From NCBI GenBank assembly GCA_964036665.1, contig OZ038532.1, positions 13,906,537 to 13,970,536 on the forward strand: 64,000 bases of DNA, in the 5' to 3' direction. The stretch is from Gordius sp. MW1. Lineage: Eukaryota > Nematomorpha > Gordioida > Gordea > Gordiidae. Every line of letters starts with the position of its first letter. The first letter of the stretch is position 1. The notes beneath the pieces were generated by a model. It did not search any database. It worked only from the letters and a program-made list of their open reading frames with translations, and was not told the DNA's origin. Of this stretch, positions 40,101-53,741 are shown piece by piece. A program made the translations under genes and the position numbers.

Positions 40101-42280
40101 TCACATAGAATGGAAAAAAATAAATATTCTAACTCAAAATTTTTCACATATTTTTCTTTGAACCGTATTCATCTGATGAAAGTCATCGTTTTCAGACGTG
40201 GTTTCTATGAACCCAAGTAAAAATTTATCAGAATCAGAGAAATGTTACTTTAAAATCATGATCGCATAGAGCCATTTTCAAAAATTAAGCATCACGTTGC
40301 GATACAACAAACTAATCGCAACAATAAAACGTTGTCTTTTGTCAAAATGAATAGTTCTGGCAGCTTAAAACCTCTTTTCGGAAGTAAATCGAGGATAATA
40401 GGATTCTCAAATTGGCTTACTTTTATATATTTTTTCATGCTCTTTCACATAGAATTGAAAAAAATAAATATTTTTACCTCAAAATTTTTCACATATTTTT
40501 CTTTCAACCGTATGCATCCGATGAGAGTTGTCGTTTTCAGACGTGGTTTCGATGATAAAAAGTAAAAATTTATCAGAATCAGAAAACTATTACTTAAAAA
40601 TCATGATCGCATAGTGCATTTTTGAAAAATTAAGCACTCACGTTGCGATACAACAAACTAATCGCAACAATAAAACGTTGTCTTTTGTCAAAATGATAGT
40701 TCTCGCAGCTTAAAACCTCTTTTCGGAAGTCAATCGAGGATAATAGGAATCTCAAATTGGCTTACTTTTATATATTTTTTCATGCTCTTTCAGATAGAAT
40801 TGAAAAAAATAAATATTTTTACCTCAAAATTTTTCACATATTTTTCTTTCAACCGTATGCATCCGATGAAAGTTGTCGTTTTCAGACGTGGTTTCGATGA
40901 TAAAAAGTAAAAATTTATCAGAATCAGAAAACTATTACTTTGAAATCATGATCGCATAGAGCCATTTTCAAAAATTAAGCATCACGTTGCGATACAACAA
41001 ACTAATCGCAACAATAAAACGTTGTCTTTTGTCAAAATGATAGTTCTCGCAGCTTAAAACCTCTTTTCGGAAGTCAATCGAGGATAATAGGATTCTCAAA
41101 TTGGCTTACTTTTATATACTTTTTCATGCTCTTTCACATAGAATTGAAAAAAATAAATATTCTTACCTCAAAATTTTTCACATATTTTTCTTTGAAACGT
41201 ATTCATCCGATGAAAGTTGTCGTTTTCAGACGTGGTTTCTATGATCCCAAGTAAAAATTTATCAGAATCAGAGAAATGTTACTTTATAATCATGATCGCA
41301 TAGTGCATTTTTGAAAAATTAAACACTCACGTTGCGATACAACAAACTAATCGCAACAATAAAACGTTGTCTTTTGTCAAAATGAATAGTTCTGGCAGCT
41401 TAAAACCTCTTTTCATAAGTAAATCGAGGATAATAGGATTCTCAAATTGGCTTACTTTTATATATTTTTTCATGCTCTTTCACATAGAATCGAAAAAAAT
41501 AAATATTTTTACCTCAAAATTTTTCACATATTTTTCTTTGAACCGTATGCATCCGATGAGAGTTATCGTTTTCAGACGTGGTTTCGATGATAAAAAGTAA
41601 AAATTTATCAGAATCAGAAAACTATTACTTTAAAATCATGATCGCATAGTGCATTTTTAAAAAATTAAGCACTCACGTTGCGATACAACAAACTAATCGC
41701 AACAATAAAACGTTGTCTTTTGTCAAAATGATAGTTATCGCAGCTTAAAACCTCTTTTCGGAAATCGAGGATAATAGGATTCTCAAATTGGCTTACTTTT
41801 ATATATTTTTTCATGCTCTTTCACATAGAATTGAAAAAAATAAATATTCTACCTCAAAATTTTTCACATATTTTTCTTTGAACCGTATTCATCCGATGAA
41901 AGTTATCGTTTTCAGACGTGGTTTCTATGAACCCAAGTAAAAATTTATCAGAATCAGAGAAATGTTACTTTGAAATGATGATCGCATAGGGCATTTTTGA
42001 AAAATTAAACACTCACGTTGCGGTACAACAAACTAATCGCAACAATAAAACGTTGTCTTTTGTCAAAATGAATAGTTCTGGCAGCTTAAAACCTCTTTTC
42101 GGAAGTAAATCGAGGATAATAGGATTCTCAAATTGGCTTACTTTATATATTTTTTAATGCTCTTTCACATAGAATCGAAAAAAATAAATATTTTTACCTC
42201 AAAATTTTTCACATATTTTTCTTTCAACCGTATGCATCCGATGAAAGTTGTCGTTTTCAGACGTGGTTTCGATGGTAAAA
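37124..42280 (+). repeat. 15-mer HOR unit, 5,157 bp (third)
   Basis: Full order d' e f g' h i j k l m n o p f g', including the normal m, n and o that the preceding 13-mer lacks. The l monomer shares the private CATTTTAAAAAATT (near 39,930) with the 13-mer l (near 35,466), which suggests recent shared ancestry with that neighbour. From 38,496 to 42,280 it forms an exact 3,785-bp 11-mer (h to g') that repeats head-to-tail into the next h at 42,281. Confidence 0.88.
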
Positions 42281-43657
42281 AGTAAAATTTATCAGAATCA
42301 GAAAACTATTACTTTGAAATCATGATCGCATAGAGCCATTTTCAAAAATTAAGCATCACGTTGCGATACAACAAACTAATCGCAACAATAAAACGTTGTC
42401 TTTTGTCAAAATGATAGTTCTCGCAGCTTAAAACCTCTTTTCGGAAGTCAATCGAGGATAATAGGATTCTCAAATTGGCTTACTTTTATATATTTTTTCA
42501 TGCTCTTTCACATAGAATCGAAAAAAATAAATATTTTTACCTCAAAATTTTTCACATATTTTTCTTTGAACCGTATTCATCCGATGAAAGTTGTCGTTTT
42601 CAGACGTGGTTTCTATGATCCCAAGTAAAAATTTATCAGAATCAGAGAAATGTTACTTTGTAATCATGATCGCATAGTGCATTTTTGAGAAATTAAGCAC
42701 TCACGTTGCGATACAACAAACTAATCGCAACAATAACGTTGTCTTTTGTCAAAATGATAGTTCTCGCAGCTTAAAACCTCTATTCGGAAGTCAATCGAGG
42801 ATAATAGGATTCTCAAATTGGCTTACTTTTATATATTTTTTCATGCTCTTTCACATAGAATTGAAAAAAATAAATATTTTTACCTCAAAATTTTTCACAT
42901 ATTTTTCTTTGAACCGTATTCATCCGATGAAAGTTGTCGTTTTCAGACGTGGTTTCTATGATCCCAAGTAAAAATTTATCAGAATCAGAGAAATGTTACT
43001 TTATAATCATGATCGCATAGTGCATTTTTGAAAAATTAAACACTCACGTTGCGATACAACAAACTAATCGCAACAATAAAACGTTGTCTTTTGTCAAAAT
43101 GAATAGTTCTGGCAGCTTAAAACCTCTTTTCATAAGTAAATCGAGGATAATAGGATTCTCAAATTGGCTTACTTTTATATATTTTTTCATGCTCTTTCAC
43201 ATAGAATTGAAAAAAATAAATATTTTTACCTCAAAATTTTTCACATATTTTTCTTTGAATCGTATTCATCCGATGAAAGTTGTCGTTTTCAGACGTGGTT
43301 TCTATGATCCCAAGTAAAAATTTATCAGAATCTGAAAACTATTACTTTGAAATCATGATCGCATAGTGCATTTTTGAAAAATTAAGCACTCACGTTGCGA
43401 TACAACAAACTAATCGCAACAATAAAACGTTCTCTTTTGTCAAAATGATAGTTCTCGCAGCTTAAAACCTCTTTTCGGAAGTCAATCGAGGATAATAGGA
43501 TTCTCAAATTGGCTTACTTTTATATATTTTTTCATGCTCTTTCACATAGAATTGAAAAAAATAAATATTTTTACCTCAAAATTTTTCACATATTTTTCTT
43601 TGAACCGTATTCATCCGATGAAAGTTGTCGTTTTCAGACGTGGTTTCTATGATCCCA
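42281..43657 (+). repeat. h-i-j-k start of a further 11-mer
   Basis: Four monomers repeat 38,496 onward at an offset of exactly 3,785 bp (j frames at 39,299 and 43,084). The match continues through l and m (44,117) but fails in the next monomer, which lacks the n marker CAGATAGAAT and has AAAAGTTTTC and GAACAG. Confidence 0.83.
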
Positions 43658-46600
43658 ATTAAAAATTTATCAGAATCTGAAAACTATTACTTTGAAATCA
43701 TGATCGCATAGAGCCATTTTCAAAAATTAAGCATCACGTTGCGATACAACAAACTAATCGCAACAATAAAACGTTGTCTTTTGTCAAAATGATAGTTCTC
43801 GCAGCTTAAAACCTCTTTTCGGAAGTCAATCGAGGATAATAGGATTCTCAAATTGGCTTACTTTTATATATTTTTTCATGCTCTTTCACATAGAATGGAA
43901 AAAAATAAATATTCTAACTCAAAATTTTTCACATATTTTTCTTTGAACCGTATTCATCTGATGAAAGTCATCGTTTTCAGACGTGGTTTCTATGAACCCA
44001 AGTAAAAATTTATCAGAATCAGAGAAATGTTACTTTAAAATCATGATCGCATAGAGCCATTTTCAAAAATTAAGCATCACGTTGCGATACAACAAACTAA
44101 TCGCAACAATAAAACGTTGTCTTTTGTCAAAATGAATAGTTCTGGCAGCTTAAAACCTCTTTTCGGAAGTAAATCGAGGATAATAGGATTCTCAAATTGG
44201 CTTACTTTTATATATTTTTTCATGCTCTTTCACATAGAATTGAAAAAAATAAATATTTTTACCTCAAAATTTTTCACATATTTTTCTTTCAACCGTATGC
44301 ATCCGATGAGAGTTGTCGTTTTCAGACGTGGTTTCGATGATAAAAAGTAAAAATTTATCAGAATCAGAAAACTATTACTTAAAAATCATGATCGCATAGT
44401 GCATTTTTGAAAAATTAAGCACTCACGTTGCGATACAACAAACTAATCGCAACAATAAAACGTTGTCTTTTGTCAAAATGATAGTTCTCGCAGCTTAAAA
44501 CCTCTTTTCGGAAGTCAATCGAGGATAATAGGATTCTCAAATTGGCTTACTTTTATATATTTTTTCATGCTCTTTCACATAGAATTGAAAAAAATAAATA
44601 TTTTTACCTCAAAAGTTTTCACATATTTTTCTTTGAACAGTATTCATCCGATGAAAGTTGTCGTTTTCAGACGTGGTTTCGATGATAAAAAGTAAAAATT
44701 TATCAGAATCAGAAAACTATTACTTTGAAATCATGATCGCATAGAGCCATTTTCAAAAATTAAGCATCACGTTGCGATACAACAAACTAATCGCAGCAAT
44801 AAAACGTTGTCTTTTGTCAAAATGATAGTTCTCGCAGCTTAAAACCTCTTTTCGGAAGTCAATCGAGGATAATAGGATTCTCAAATTGGCTTACTTTTAT
44901 ATACTTTTTCATGTTTTTTCACATAGAATTAAAAAAAATAAATATTCTTATCTCAAAATTTTTCACATATTTTTCTTTGAAACGTATTCATCCGATGAAA
45001 GTTGTCGTTTTCAGACGTGGTTTCTATGATCCCAAGTAAAAATTTATCAGAATCAGAGAAATGTTACTTTATGATCATGATCGCATAGTGCATTTTTGAA
45101 AAATTAAACACTCACGTTGCGATACAACAAACTAATCGCAACAATAAAACGTTGTCTTTTGTCAAAATGAATAGTTCTGGCAGCTTAAAACCTCTTTTCG
45201 GAAGTAAATCGAAGATAATAGGATTCTCAAATTGGCTTACTTTTATATATTTTTTCATGCTCTTTCACATAGAATTGAAAAAAATAAATATTTTTACCTC
45301 AAAATTTTTCACATATTTTTCTTTGAACCGTATTCATCCGATGAAAGTTGTCGTTTTCAGACGTGGTTTCTATGATCCCAATTAAAAATTTATCAGAATC
45401 TGAAAACTATTACTTTGAAATCATGATCGCATAGAGCCATTTTCAAAAATTAAGCATCACGTTGCGATACAACAAACTAATCGCAACAATAAAACGTTGT
45501 CTTTTGTCAAAATGATAGTTCTCGCAGCTTAAAACCTCTTTTCGGAAGTCAATCGAGGATAATAGGATTCTCAAATTGGCTTACTTTTATATATTTTTTC
45601 ATGCTCTTTCACATAGAATGGAAAAAAATAAATATTCTAACTCAAAATTTTTCACATATTTTTCTTTGAACCGTATTCATCTGATGAAAGTCATCGTTTT
45701 CAGACGTGGTTTCTATGAACCCAAGTAAAAATTTATCAGAATCAGAGAAATGTTACTTTAAAATCATGATCGCATAGAGCCATTTTCAAAAATTAAGCAT
45801 CATGTTGCGATACAACAAACTAATCGCAACAATAAAACGTTGTCTTTTGTCAAAATGAATAGTTCTGGCAGCTTAAAACCTCTTTTCGGAAGTAAATCGA
45901 GGATAATAGGATTCTCAAATTGGCTTACTTTTATATATTTTTTCATGCTCTTTCACATAGAATTGAAAAAAATAAATATTTTTACCTCAAAATTTTTCAC
46001 ATATTTTTCTTTCAACCGTATGCATCCGATGAGAGTTGTCGTTTTCAGACGTGGTTTCGATGATAAAAAGTAAAAATTTATCAGAATCAGAAAACTATTA
46101 CTTAAAAATCATGATCGCATAGTGCATTTTTGAAAAATTAAGCACTCACGTTGCGATACAACAAACTAATCGCAACAATAAAACGTTGTCTTTTGTCAAA
46201 ATGATAGTTCTCGCAGCTTAAAACCTCTTTTCGGAAGTCAATCGAGGATAATAGGATTCTCAAATTGGCTTACTTTTATATATTTTTTCATGCTCTTTCA
46301 CATAGAATTGAAAAAAATAAATATTTTTACCTCAAAAGTTTTCACATATTTTTCTTTGAACAGTATTCATCCGATGAAAGTTGTCGTTTTCAGACGTGGT
46401 TTCGATGATAAAAAGTAAAAATTTATCAGAATCAGAAAACTATTACTTTGAAATCATGATCGCATAGAGCCATTTTCAAAAATTAAGCATCACGTTGCGA
46501 TACAACAAACTAATCGCAGCAATAAAACGTTGTCTTTTGTCAAAATGATAGTTCTCGCAGCTTAAAACCTCTTTTCGGAAGTCAATCGAGGATAATAGGA

Positions 46601-47103
46601 TTCTCAAATTGGCTTACTTTTATATACTTTTTCATGTTTTTTCACATAGAATTAAAAAAAATAAATATTCTTATCTCAAAATTTTTCACATATTTTTCTT
46701 TGAAACGTATTCATCCGATGAAAGTTGTCGTTTTCAGACGTGGTTTCTATGATCCCAAGTAAAAATTTATCAGAATCAGAGAAATGTTACTTTATGATCA
46801 TGATCGCATAGTGCATTTTTGAAAAATTAAACACTCACGTTGCGATACAACAAACTAATCGCAACAATAAAACGTTGTCTTTTGTCAAAATGAATAGTTC
46901 TGGCAGCTTAAAACCTCTTTTCGGAAGTAAATCGAGGATAATAGGATTCTCAAATTGGCTTACTTTTATATATTTTTTCATGCTCTTTCACATAGAATTG
47001 AAAAAAATAAATATTTTTACCTCAAAATTTTTCACATATTTTTCTTTGAACCGTATTCATCCGATGAAAGTTGTCGTTTTCAGACGTGGTTTCTATGATC
47101 CCA
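43658..47103 (+). repeat. Pentamer HOR, 1,723 bp, two copies
   Basis: Units start at 43,658 and 45,381 with order l m n' o' q. Shared private variants include AAAAGTTTTC with GAACAGTATTC (n'), TCGCAGCAAT with CATGTTTTTTCAC and TTATCTCAAAA (o'), and TTTATGATCATG (q). Differences: AATCGAAGAT near 45,210 in the first q, and CATCATGTTGCG near 45,801 in the second m. The first q ends CCCAATTA while the second ends CCCAAGTA, marking the right junction. Confidence 0.86.
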
Positions 47104-49143
47104 AGTAAAAATTTATCAGAATCTGAAAACTATTACTTTGAAATCATGATCGCATAGTGCATTTTTGAAAAATTAAGCACTCACGTTGCGATACAACAAA
47201 CTAATCGCAACAATAAAACGTTGTCTTTTGTCAAAATGATAGTTCTTGCAGCTTAAAACCTCTTTTCAGAAGTCAATCGAGGATAATAGGATTCTCAAAT
47301 TGGCTTACTTTTATATATTTTTTCATGCTCTTTCACATAGAATTGAAAAAAATAAATATTTTTACCTCAAAATCTTTCACATATTTTTCTTTGAACCGTA
47401 TTCATCCGATGAAAGTTGTCGTTTTCAGACGTGGTTTCTATGATCCCAAGTAAAAATTTAAACTATTACTTTGAAATCATGATCGCATAGAGCCATTTTC
47501 AAAAATTAAGCATCACGTTGCGATACAACAAACTAATCGCAACAATAAAACGTTGTCTTTTGTCAAAATGAATAGTTCTGGCAGCTTAAAACCTCTTTTC
47601 GGAAGTAAATCGAGGATAATAGGATTCTCAAATTGGCTTACTTTTATATATTTTTTCATGCTCTTTCACATAGAATTGAAAAAAATAAATATTTTTACCT
47701 CAAAATTTTTCACATATTTTTCTTTCAACCGTATGCATCCGATGAGAGTTGTCGTTTTCAGACGTAGTTTTGATGATAAAAAGTAAAAATTCAGAATCAG
47801 AAAACTATTACTTAAAAATCATGATCGCATAGTGCATTTTTGAAAAATTAAGCACTCACGTTGCGATACAACAAACTAATCGCAACAATAAAACGTTGTC
47901 TTTTGTCAAAATGATAGTTCTCGCAGCTTAAAACCTCTTTTCGGAAGTGAATCGAGGATAATAGGATTCTCAAATTGGCTTACTTTTATATATTTTTTCA
48001 TGCTCTTTCACATAGAATTGAAAAAAATAAATATTTTTACCTCAAAATTTTTCACATATTTTTCTTTGAACAGTATTCATCCGATGAAAGTTGTCGTTTT
48101 CAGACGTGGTTTCGATGATAAAAAGTAAAAATTTATCAGAATCTGAAAACTATTACTTTGAAATCATGATCGCATAGTGCATTTTTGAAAAATTAAGCAC
48201 TCACGTTGCGATACAACAAACTAATCGCAACAATAAAACGTTGTCTTTTGTCAAAATGATAGTTCTTGCAGCTTAAAACCTCTTTTCGGAAGTCAATCGA
48301 GGATAATAGGATTCTCAAATTGGCTTACTTTTATATATTTTTTCATGCTCTTTCACATAGAATTGAAAAAAATAAATATTTTTACCTCAAAATCTTTCAC
48401 ATATTTTTCTTTGAACCGTATTCATCCGATGAAAGTTGTCGTTTTCAGACGTGGTTTCTATGATCCCAAGTAAAAATTTAAACTATTACTTTGAAATCAT
48501 GATCGCATAGAGCCATTTTCAAAAATTAAGCATCACGTTGCGATACAACAAACTAATCGCAACAATAAAACGTTGTCTTTTGTCAAAATGAATAGTTCTG
48601 GCAGCTTAAAACCTCTTTTCGGAAGTAAATCGAGGATAATAGGATTCTCAAATTGGCTTACTTTTATATATTTTTTCATGCTCTTTCACATAGAATTGAA
48701 AAAAATAAATATTTTTACCTCAAAATTTTTCACATATTTTTCTTTCAACCGTATGCATCCGATGAGAGTTGTCGTTTTCAGACGTAGTTTTGATGATAAA
48801 AAGTAAAAATTCAGAATCAGAAAACTATTACTTAAAAATCATGATCGCATAGTGCATTTTTGAAAAATTAAGCACTCACGTTGCGATACAACAAACTAAT
48901 CGCAACAATAAAACGTTGTCTTTTGTCAAAATGATAGTTCTCGCAGCTTAAAACCTCTTTTCGGAAGTGAATCGAGGATAATAGGATTCTCAAATTGGCT
49001 TACTTTTATATATTTTTTCATGCTCTTTCACATAGAATTGAAAAAAATAAATATTTTTACCTCAAAATTTTTCACATATTTTTCTTTGAACAGTATTCAT
49101 CCGATGAAAGTTGTCGTTTTCAGACGTGGTTTCGATGATAAAA
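47104..49143 (+). repeat. Trimer HOR, 1,020 bp, two near-identical copies
   Basis: Units start at 47,104 and 48,124 with exact 1,020-bp spacing. Shared private changes are GTTCTTGCAG, AAAATCTTTCAC, the shortened junction GTAAAAATTTAAACTATT, GACGTAGTTTTG, AAAAATTCAGAATC and AAGTGAATCG. The only difference I noticed is TTTCAGAAG (near 47,265) against TTTCGGAAG. Such near-identity suggests a very recent duplication, or an assembly duplication. Confidence 0.87.
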
Positions 49144-52100
49144 AGTAAAAATTTATCAGAATCAGAGAAATGTTACTTTAAAATCATGATCGCATAGTGC
49201 ATTTTTGAAAAATTAAACACTCACGTTGCGATACAACAAACTAATCGCAACAATAAAACGTTACCTTTTGTCAAAATGAATAGTTCTGGCAGCTTAAAAC
49301 CTCTTTTCGGAAGTAAATCGAGGATAATAGGATTCTCAAATTGGCTTACTTTTATATCTTTTTTAATGCTCTTTCACATAGAACCGAAAAAAATAAATAT
49401 TTTTACCTCAAAATTTTTCACATATTTTTCTTTCAACCGTATGCATCCGATGAAAGTTGTCGTTTTCAGACGTGGTTTCGATGATAAAAAGTAAAAATTT
49501 ATCAGAATCAGAAAACTATTACTTTGAAATCATGATCGCATAGAGCCATTTTCAAAAATTAAGCATCACGTTGCGATACAACAAACTAATCGCAACAATA
49601 AAACGTTGTCTTTTGTCAAAATGAATAGTTCTGGCAGCTTAAAACCTCTTTTCGGAAGTAAATCGAGGATAATAGGATTCTCAAATTGGCTTACTTTTAT
49701 ATCTTTTTTAATGCTCTTTCACATAGAACCGAAAAAAATAAATATTTTTACCTCAAAATTTTTCACATATTTTTCTTTCAACCGTATGCATCCGATGAAA
49801 GTTGTCGTTTTCAGACGTGGTTTCTATGATCCCAAGTAAAAATTTATCAGAATCTGAAAACTATTACTTTGAAATCATGATCGCATAGAGCCATTTTCAA
49901 AAATTAAGCATCACGTTGCGATACAACAAACTAATCGCAACAATAAAACGTTGTCTTTTGTCAAAATGAATAGTTCTGGCAGCTTAAAACCTCTTTTCGG
50001 AAGTAAATCGAGGATAATAGGATTCTCAAATTGGCTTACTTTTATATCTTTTTTAATGCTCTTTCACATAGAACCGAAAAAAATAAATATTTTTACCTCA
50101 AAATTTTTCACATATTTTTCTTTCAACCGTATGCATCCGATGAAAGTTGTCGTTTTCAGACGTGGTTTCGATGATAAAAGTAAAAATTTATCAGAATCAG
50201 AAAACTATTACTTTGAAATCATGATCGCATAGAGCCATTTTCAAAAATTAAGCATCACGTTGCGATACAACAAACTAATCGCAACAATAAAACGTTATCT
50301 TTTGTCAAAATGAATAGTTCTGGCAGCTTAAAACCTCTTTTCGGAAGTAAATCGAGGATAATAGGATTCTCAAATTGGCTTACTTTTATATCTTTTTTAA
50401 TGCTCTTTCACATAGAACCGAAAAAAATAAATATTTTTACCTCAAAATTTTTCACATATTTTTCTTTCAACCGTATGCATCCGATGAAAGTTGTCGTTTT
50501 CAGACGTGGTTTCGATGATAAAAAGTAAAAATTTATCAGAATCAGAAAACTATTACTTTGAAATCATGATCGCATAGAGCCATTTTCAAAAATTAAGCAT
50601 CACGTTGCGATACAACAAACTAATCGCAACAATAAAACGTTGTCTTTTGTCAAAATGAATAGTTCTGGCAGCTTAAAACCTCTTTTCGGAAGTAAATCGA
50701 GGATAATAGGATTCTCAAATTGGCTTACTTTTATATCTTTTTTAATGCTCTTTCACATAGAACCGAAAAAAATAAATATTTTTACCTCAAAATTTTTCAC
50801 ATATTTTTCTTTCAACCGTATGCATCCGATGAAAGTTGTCGTTTTCAGACGTGGTTTCGATGATAAAAAGTAAAAATTTATCAGAATCAGAGAAATGTTA
50901 CTTTAAAATCATGATCGCATAGTGCATTTTTGAAAAATTAAACACTCACGTTGCGATACAACAAACTAATCGCAACAATAAAACGTTACCTTTTGTCAAA
51001 ATGAATAGTTCTGGCAGCTTAAAACCTCTTTTCGGAAGTAAATCGAGGATAATAGGATTCTCAAATTGGCTTACTTTTATATCTTTTTTAATGCTCTTTC
51101 ACATAGAACCGAAAAAAATAAATATTTTTACCTCAAAATTTTTCACATATTTTTCTTTCAACCGTATGCATCCGATGAAAGTTGTCGTTTTCAGACGTGG
51201 TTTCGATGATAAAAAGTAAAAATTTATCAGAATCAGAAAACTATTACTTTGAAATCATGATCGCATAGAGCCATTTTCAAAAATTAAGCATCACGTTGCG
51301 ATACAACAAACTAATCGCAACAATAAAACGTTGTCTTTTGTCAAAATGAATAGTTCTGGCAGCTTAAAACCTCTTTTCGGAAGTAAATCGAGGATAATAG
51401 GATTCTCAAATTGGCTTACTTTTATATCTTTTTTAATGCTCTTTCACATAGAACCGAAAAAAATAAATATTTTTACCTCAAAATTTTTCACATATTTTTC
51501 TTTCAACCGTATGCATCCGATGAAAGTTGTCGTTTTCAGACGTGGTTTCTATGATCCCAAGTAAAAATTTATCAGAATCTGAAAACTATTACTTTGAAAT
51601 CATGATCGCATAGAGCCATTTTCAAAAATTAAGCATCACGTTGCGATACAACAAACTAATCGCAACAATAAAACGTTGTCTTTTGTCAAAATGAATAGTT
51701 CTGGCAGCTTAAAACCTCTTTTCGGAAGTAAATCGAGGATAATAGGATTCTCAAATTGGCTTACTTTTATATCTTTTTTAATGCTCTTTCACATAGAACC
51801 GAAAAAAATAAATATTTTTACCTCAAAATTTTTCACATATTTTTCTTTCAACCGTATGCATCCGATGAAAGTTGTCGTTTTCAGACGTGGTTTCGATGAT
51901 AAAAGTAAAAATTTATCAGAATCAGAAAACTATTACTTTGAAATCATGATCGCATAGAGCCATTTTCAAAAATTAAGCATCACGTTGCGATACAACAAAC
52001 TAATCGCAACAATAAAACGTTATCTTTTGTCAAAATGAATAGTTCTGGCAGCTTAAAACCTCTTTTCGGAAGTAAATCGAGGATAATAGGATTCTCAAAT

Positions 52101-52590
52101 TGGCTTACTTTTATATCTTTTTTAATGCTCTTTCACATAGAACCGAAAAAAATAAATATTTTTACCTCAAAATTTTTCACATATTTTTCTTTCAACCGTA
52201 TGCATCCGATGAAAGTTGTCGTTTTCAGACGTGGTTTCGATGATAAAAAGTAAAAATTTATCAGAATCAGAAAACTATTACTTTGAAATCATGATCGCAT
52301 AGAGCCATTTTCAAAAATTAAGCATCACGTTGCGATACAACAAACTAATCGCAACAATAAAACGTTGTCTTTTGTCAAAATGAATAGTTCTGGCAGCTTA
52401 AAACCTCTTTTCGGAAGTAAATCGAGGATAATAGGATTCTCAAATTGGCTTACTTTTATATATTTTTTCATGCTCTTTCACATAGAATTGAAAAAAATAA
52501 TTTTTACCTCAAAATTTTTCACATATTTTTCTTTCAACCGTATGCATCCGATGAGAGTTGTCGTTTTCAGACGTGGTTTCGATGATAAAA
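49144..52590 (+). repeat. Homogenised pentamer HOR, 1,725 bp, two copies
   Basis: Units start at 49,144 and 50,869, with monomer starts in unit one at 49,144, 49,490, 49,835, 50,179 and 50,524. Every monomer is of the GAATAG/GTAAATCG class, and nine of the ten share TATATCTTTTTTAATGC and AGAACCGAAAA, so the class normally seen once every few monomers has taken over the block. Period markers are ACGTTACC in monomer 1, CTATGATCCC in monomer 2, a one-base-short GATGATAAAAG in monomer 3 and ACGTTATC in monomer 4. The last monomer of unit two switches to an m-type 3' part with a 3-bp loss (AATAATTTTTACC). Confidence 0.9.
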
Positions 52591-53741
52591 AGTAAAAATT
52601 TATCAGAGTCAGAAAACTATTACTTAAAAATCATGATCGCATAGTGCATTTATGAAAAATTAAGCACTCACGTTGCGATACAACAAACTAATCGCAACAA
52701 TAAAACGTTGTCTTTTGTCAAAATGATAGTTCTCGCAGCTTAAAACCTCTTTTCGGAAGTCAATCGAGGATAATAGGATTCTCAAATTGGCTTACTTTTA
52801 TATATTTTTTCATGCTCTTTCACATAGAATGGAAAAAAATAAATATTCTACCTCAAAATTTTTCACATATTTTTCTTTGAACCGTATTCATCCGATGAAA
52901 GTTATCGTTTTCAGACGTGGTTTCTATGAACCCAAGTAAAAATTTATCAGAATCAGAGAAATGTTACTTTAAAATCATGATCGCATAGTGCATTTTTGAA
53001 AAATTAAACACTCACGTTGCGATACAACAAACTAATCGCAACAATAAAACGTTGTCTTTTGTTAAAATGAATAGTTCTGGCAGCTTAAAACCTCTTTTCG
53101 GAAGTAAATCGAGGATAATAGGATTCTCAAATTGGCTTACTTTTATATATTTTTTAATGCTCTTTCACATAAAATCGAAAAAAATAAATATTTTTACCTC
53201 AAAATTTTTCACATATTTTTCTTTCAACCGTATGCATCCGATGAAAGTTGTCGTTTTCAGACGTGGTTTCGATGATAAAAAGTAAAAATTTATCAGAATC
53301 AGAAAACTATTACTTTGAAATCATGATCGCATAGAGCCATTTTCAAAAATTAAGCATCACGTTGCGATACAACAAACTAATCGCAACAATAAAACGTTGT
53401 CTTTTGTCAAAATGATAGTTCTCGCAGCTTAAAACCTCTTTTCGGAAGTCAATCGAGGATAATAGGATTCTCAAATTGGCTTACTTTTATATACTTTTTC
53501 ATGCTCTTTCACATAGAATTGAAAAAAATAAATATTCTTACCTCAAAATTTTTCACATATTTTTCTTTGAAACGTATTCATCCGATAAAAGTTGTCGTTT
53601 TCCGACGTGGTTTCTATGATCCCAAGTAAAAATTTATCAGAATCAGAGAAATGTTACTTTATAATCATGATCGCATAGTGCATTTTTGAAAAATTAAACA
53701 CTCACGTTGCGATACAACAAACTAATCGCAACAATAAAACG
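52591..53741 (+). repeat. Transition monomers into the right-hand HOR
   Basis: Monomers with GTCAGAAAAC and TGCATTTATG, then AATGGAAAA/ATTCTACCTC/GAACCC, then the first G-type monomer (GAATAG, TTTTTTAATGC, ACATAAAATCG; frame at 53,052), then an AGAGCC/TATACTTTTTC monomer with GAAACG and TTTTCCGACG. The last two are repeated 690 bp later. Confidence 0.75.

Noticed and set aside
47246-48463. Two 65-codon frames 1,020 bp apart
   Set aside because: They exist only because TTCTTGCAG creates a TTG in another frame of a monomer duplicated by the 1,020-bp trimer. They have no ATG-based start and no family.
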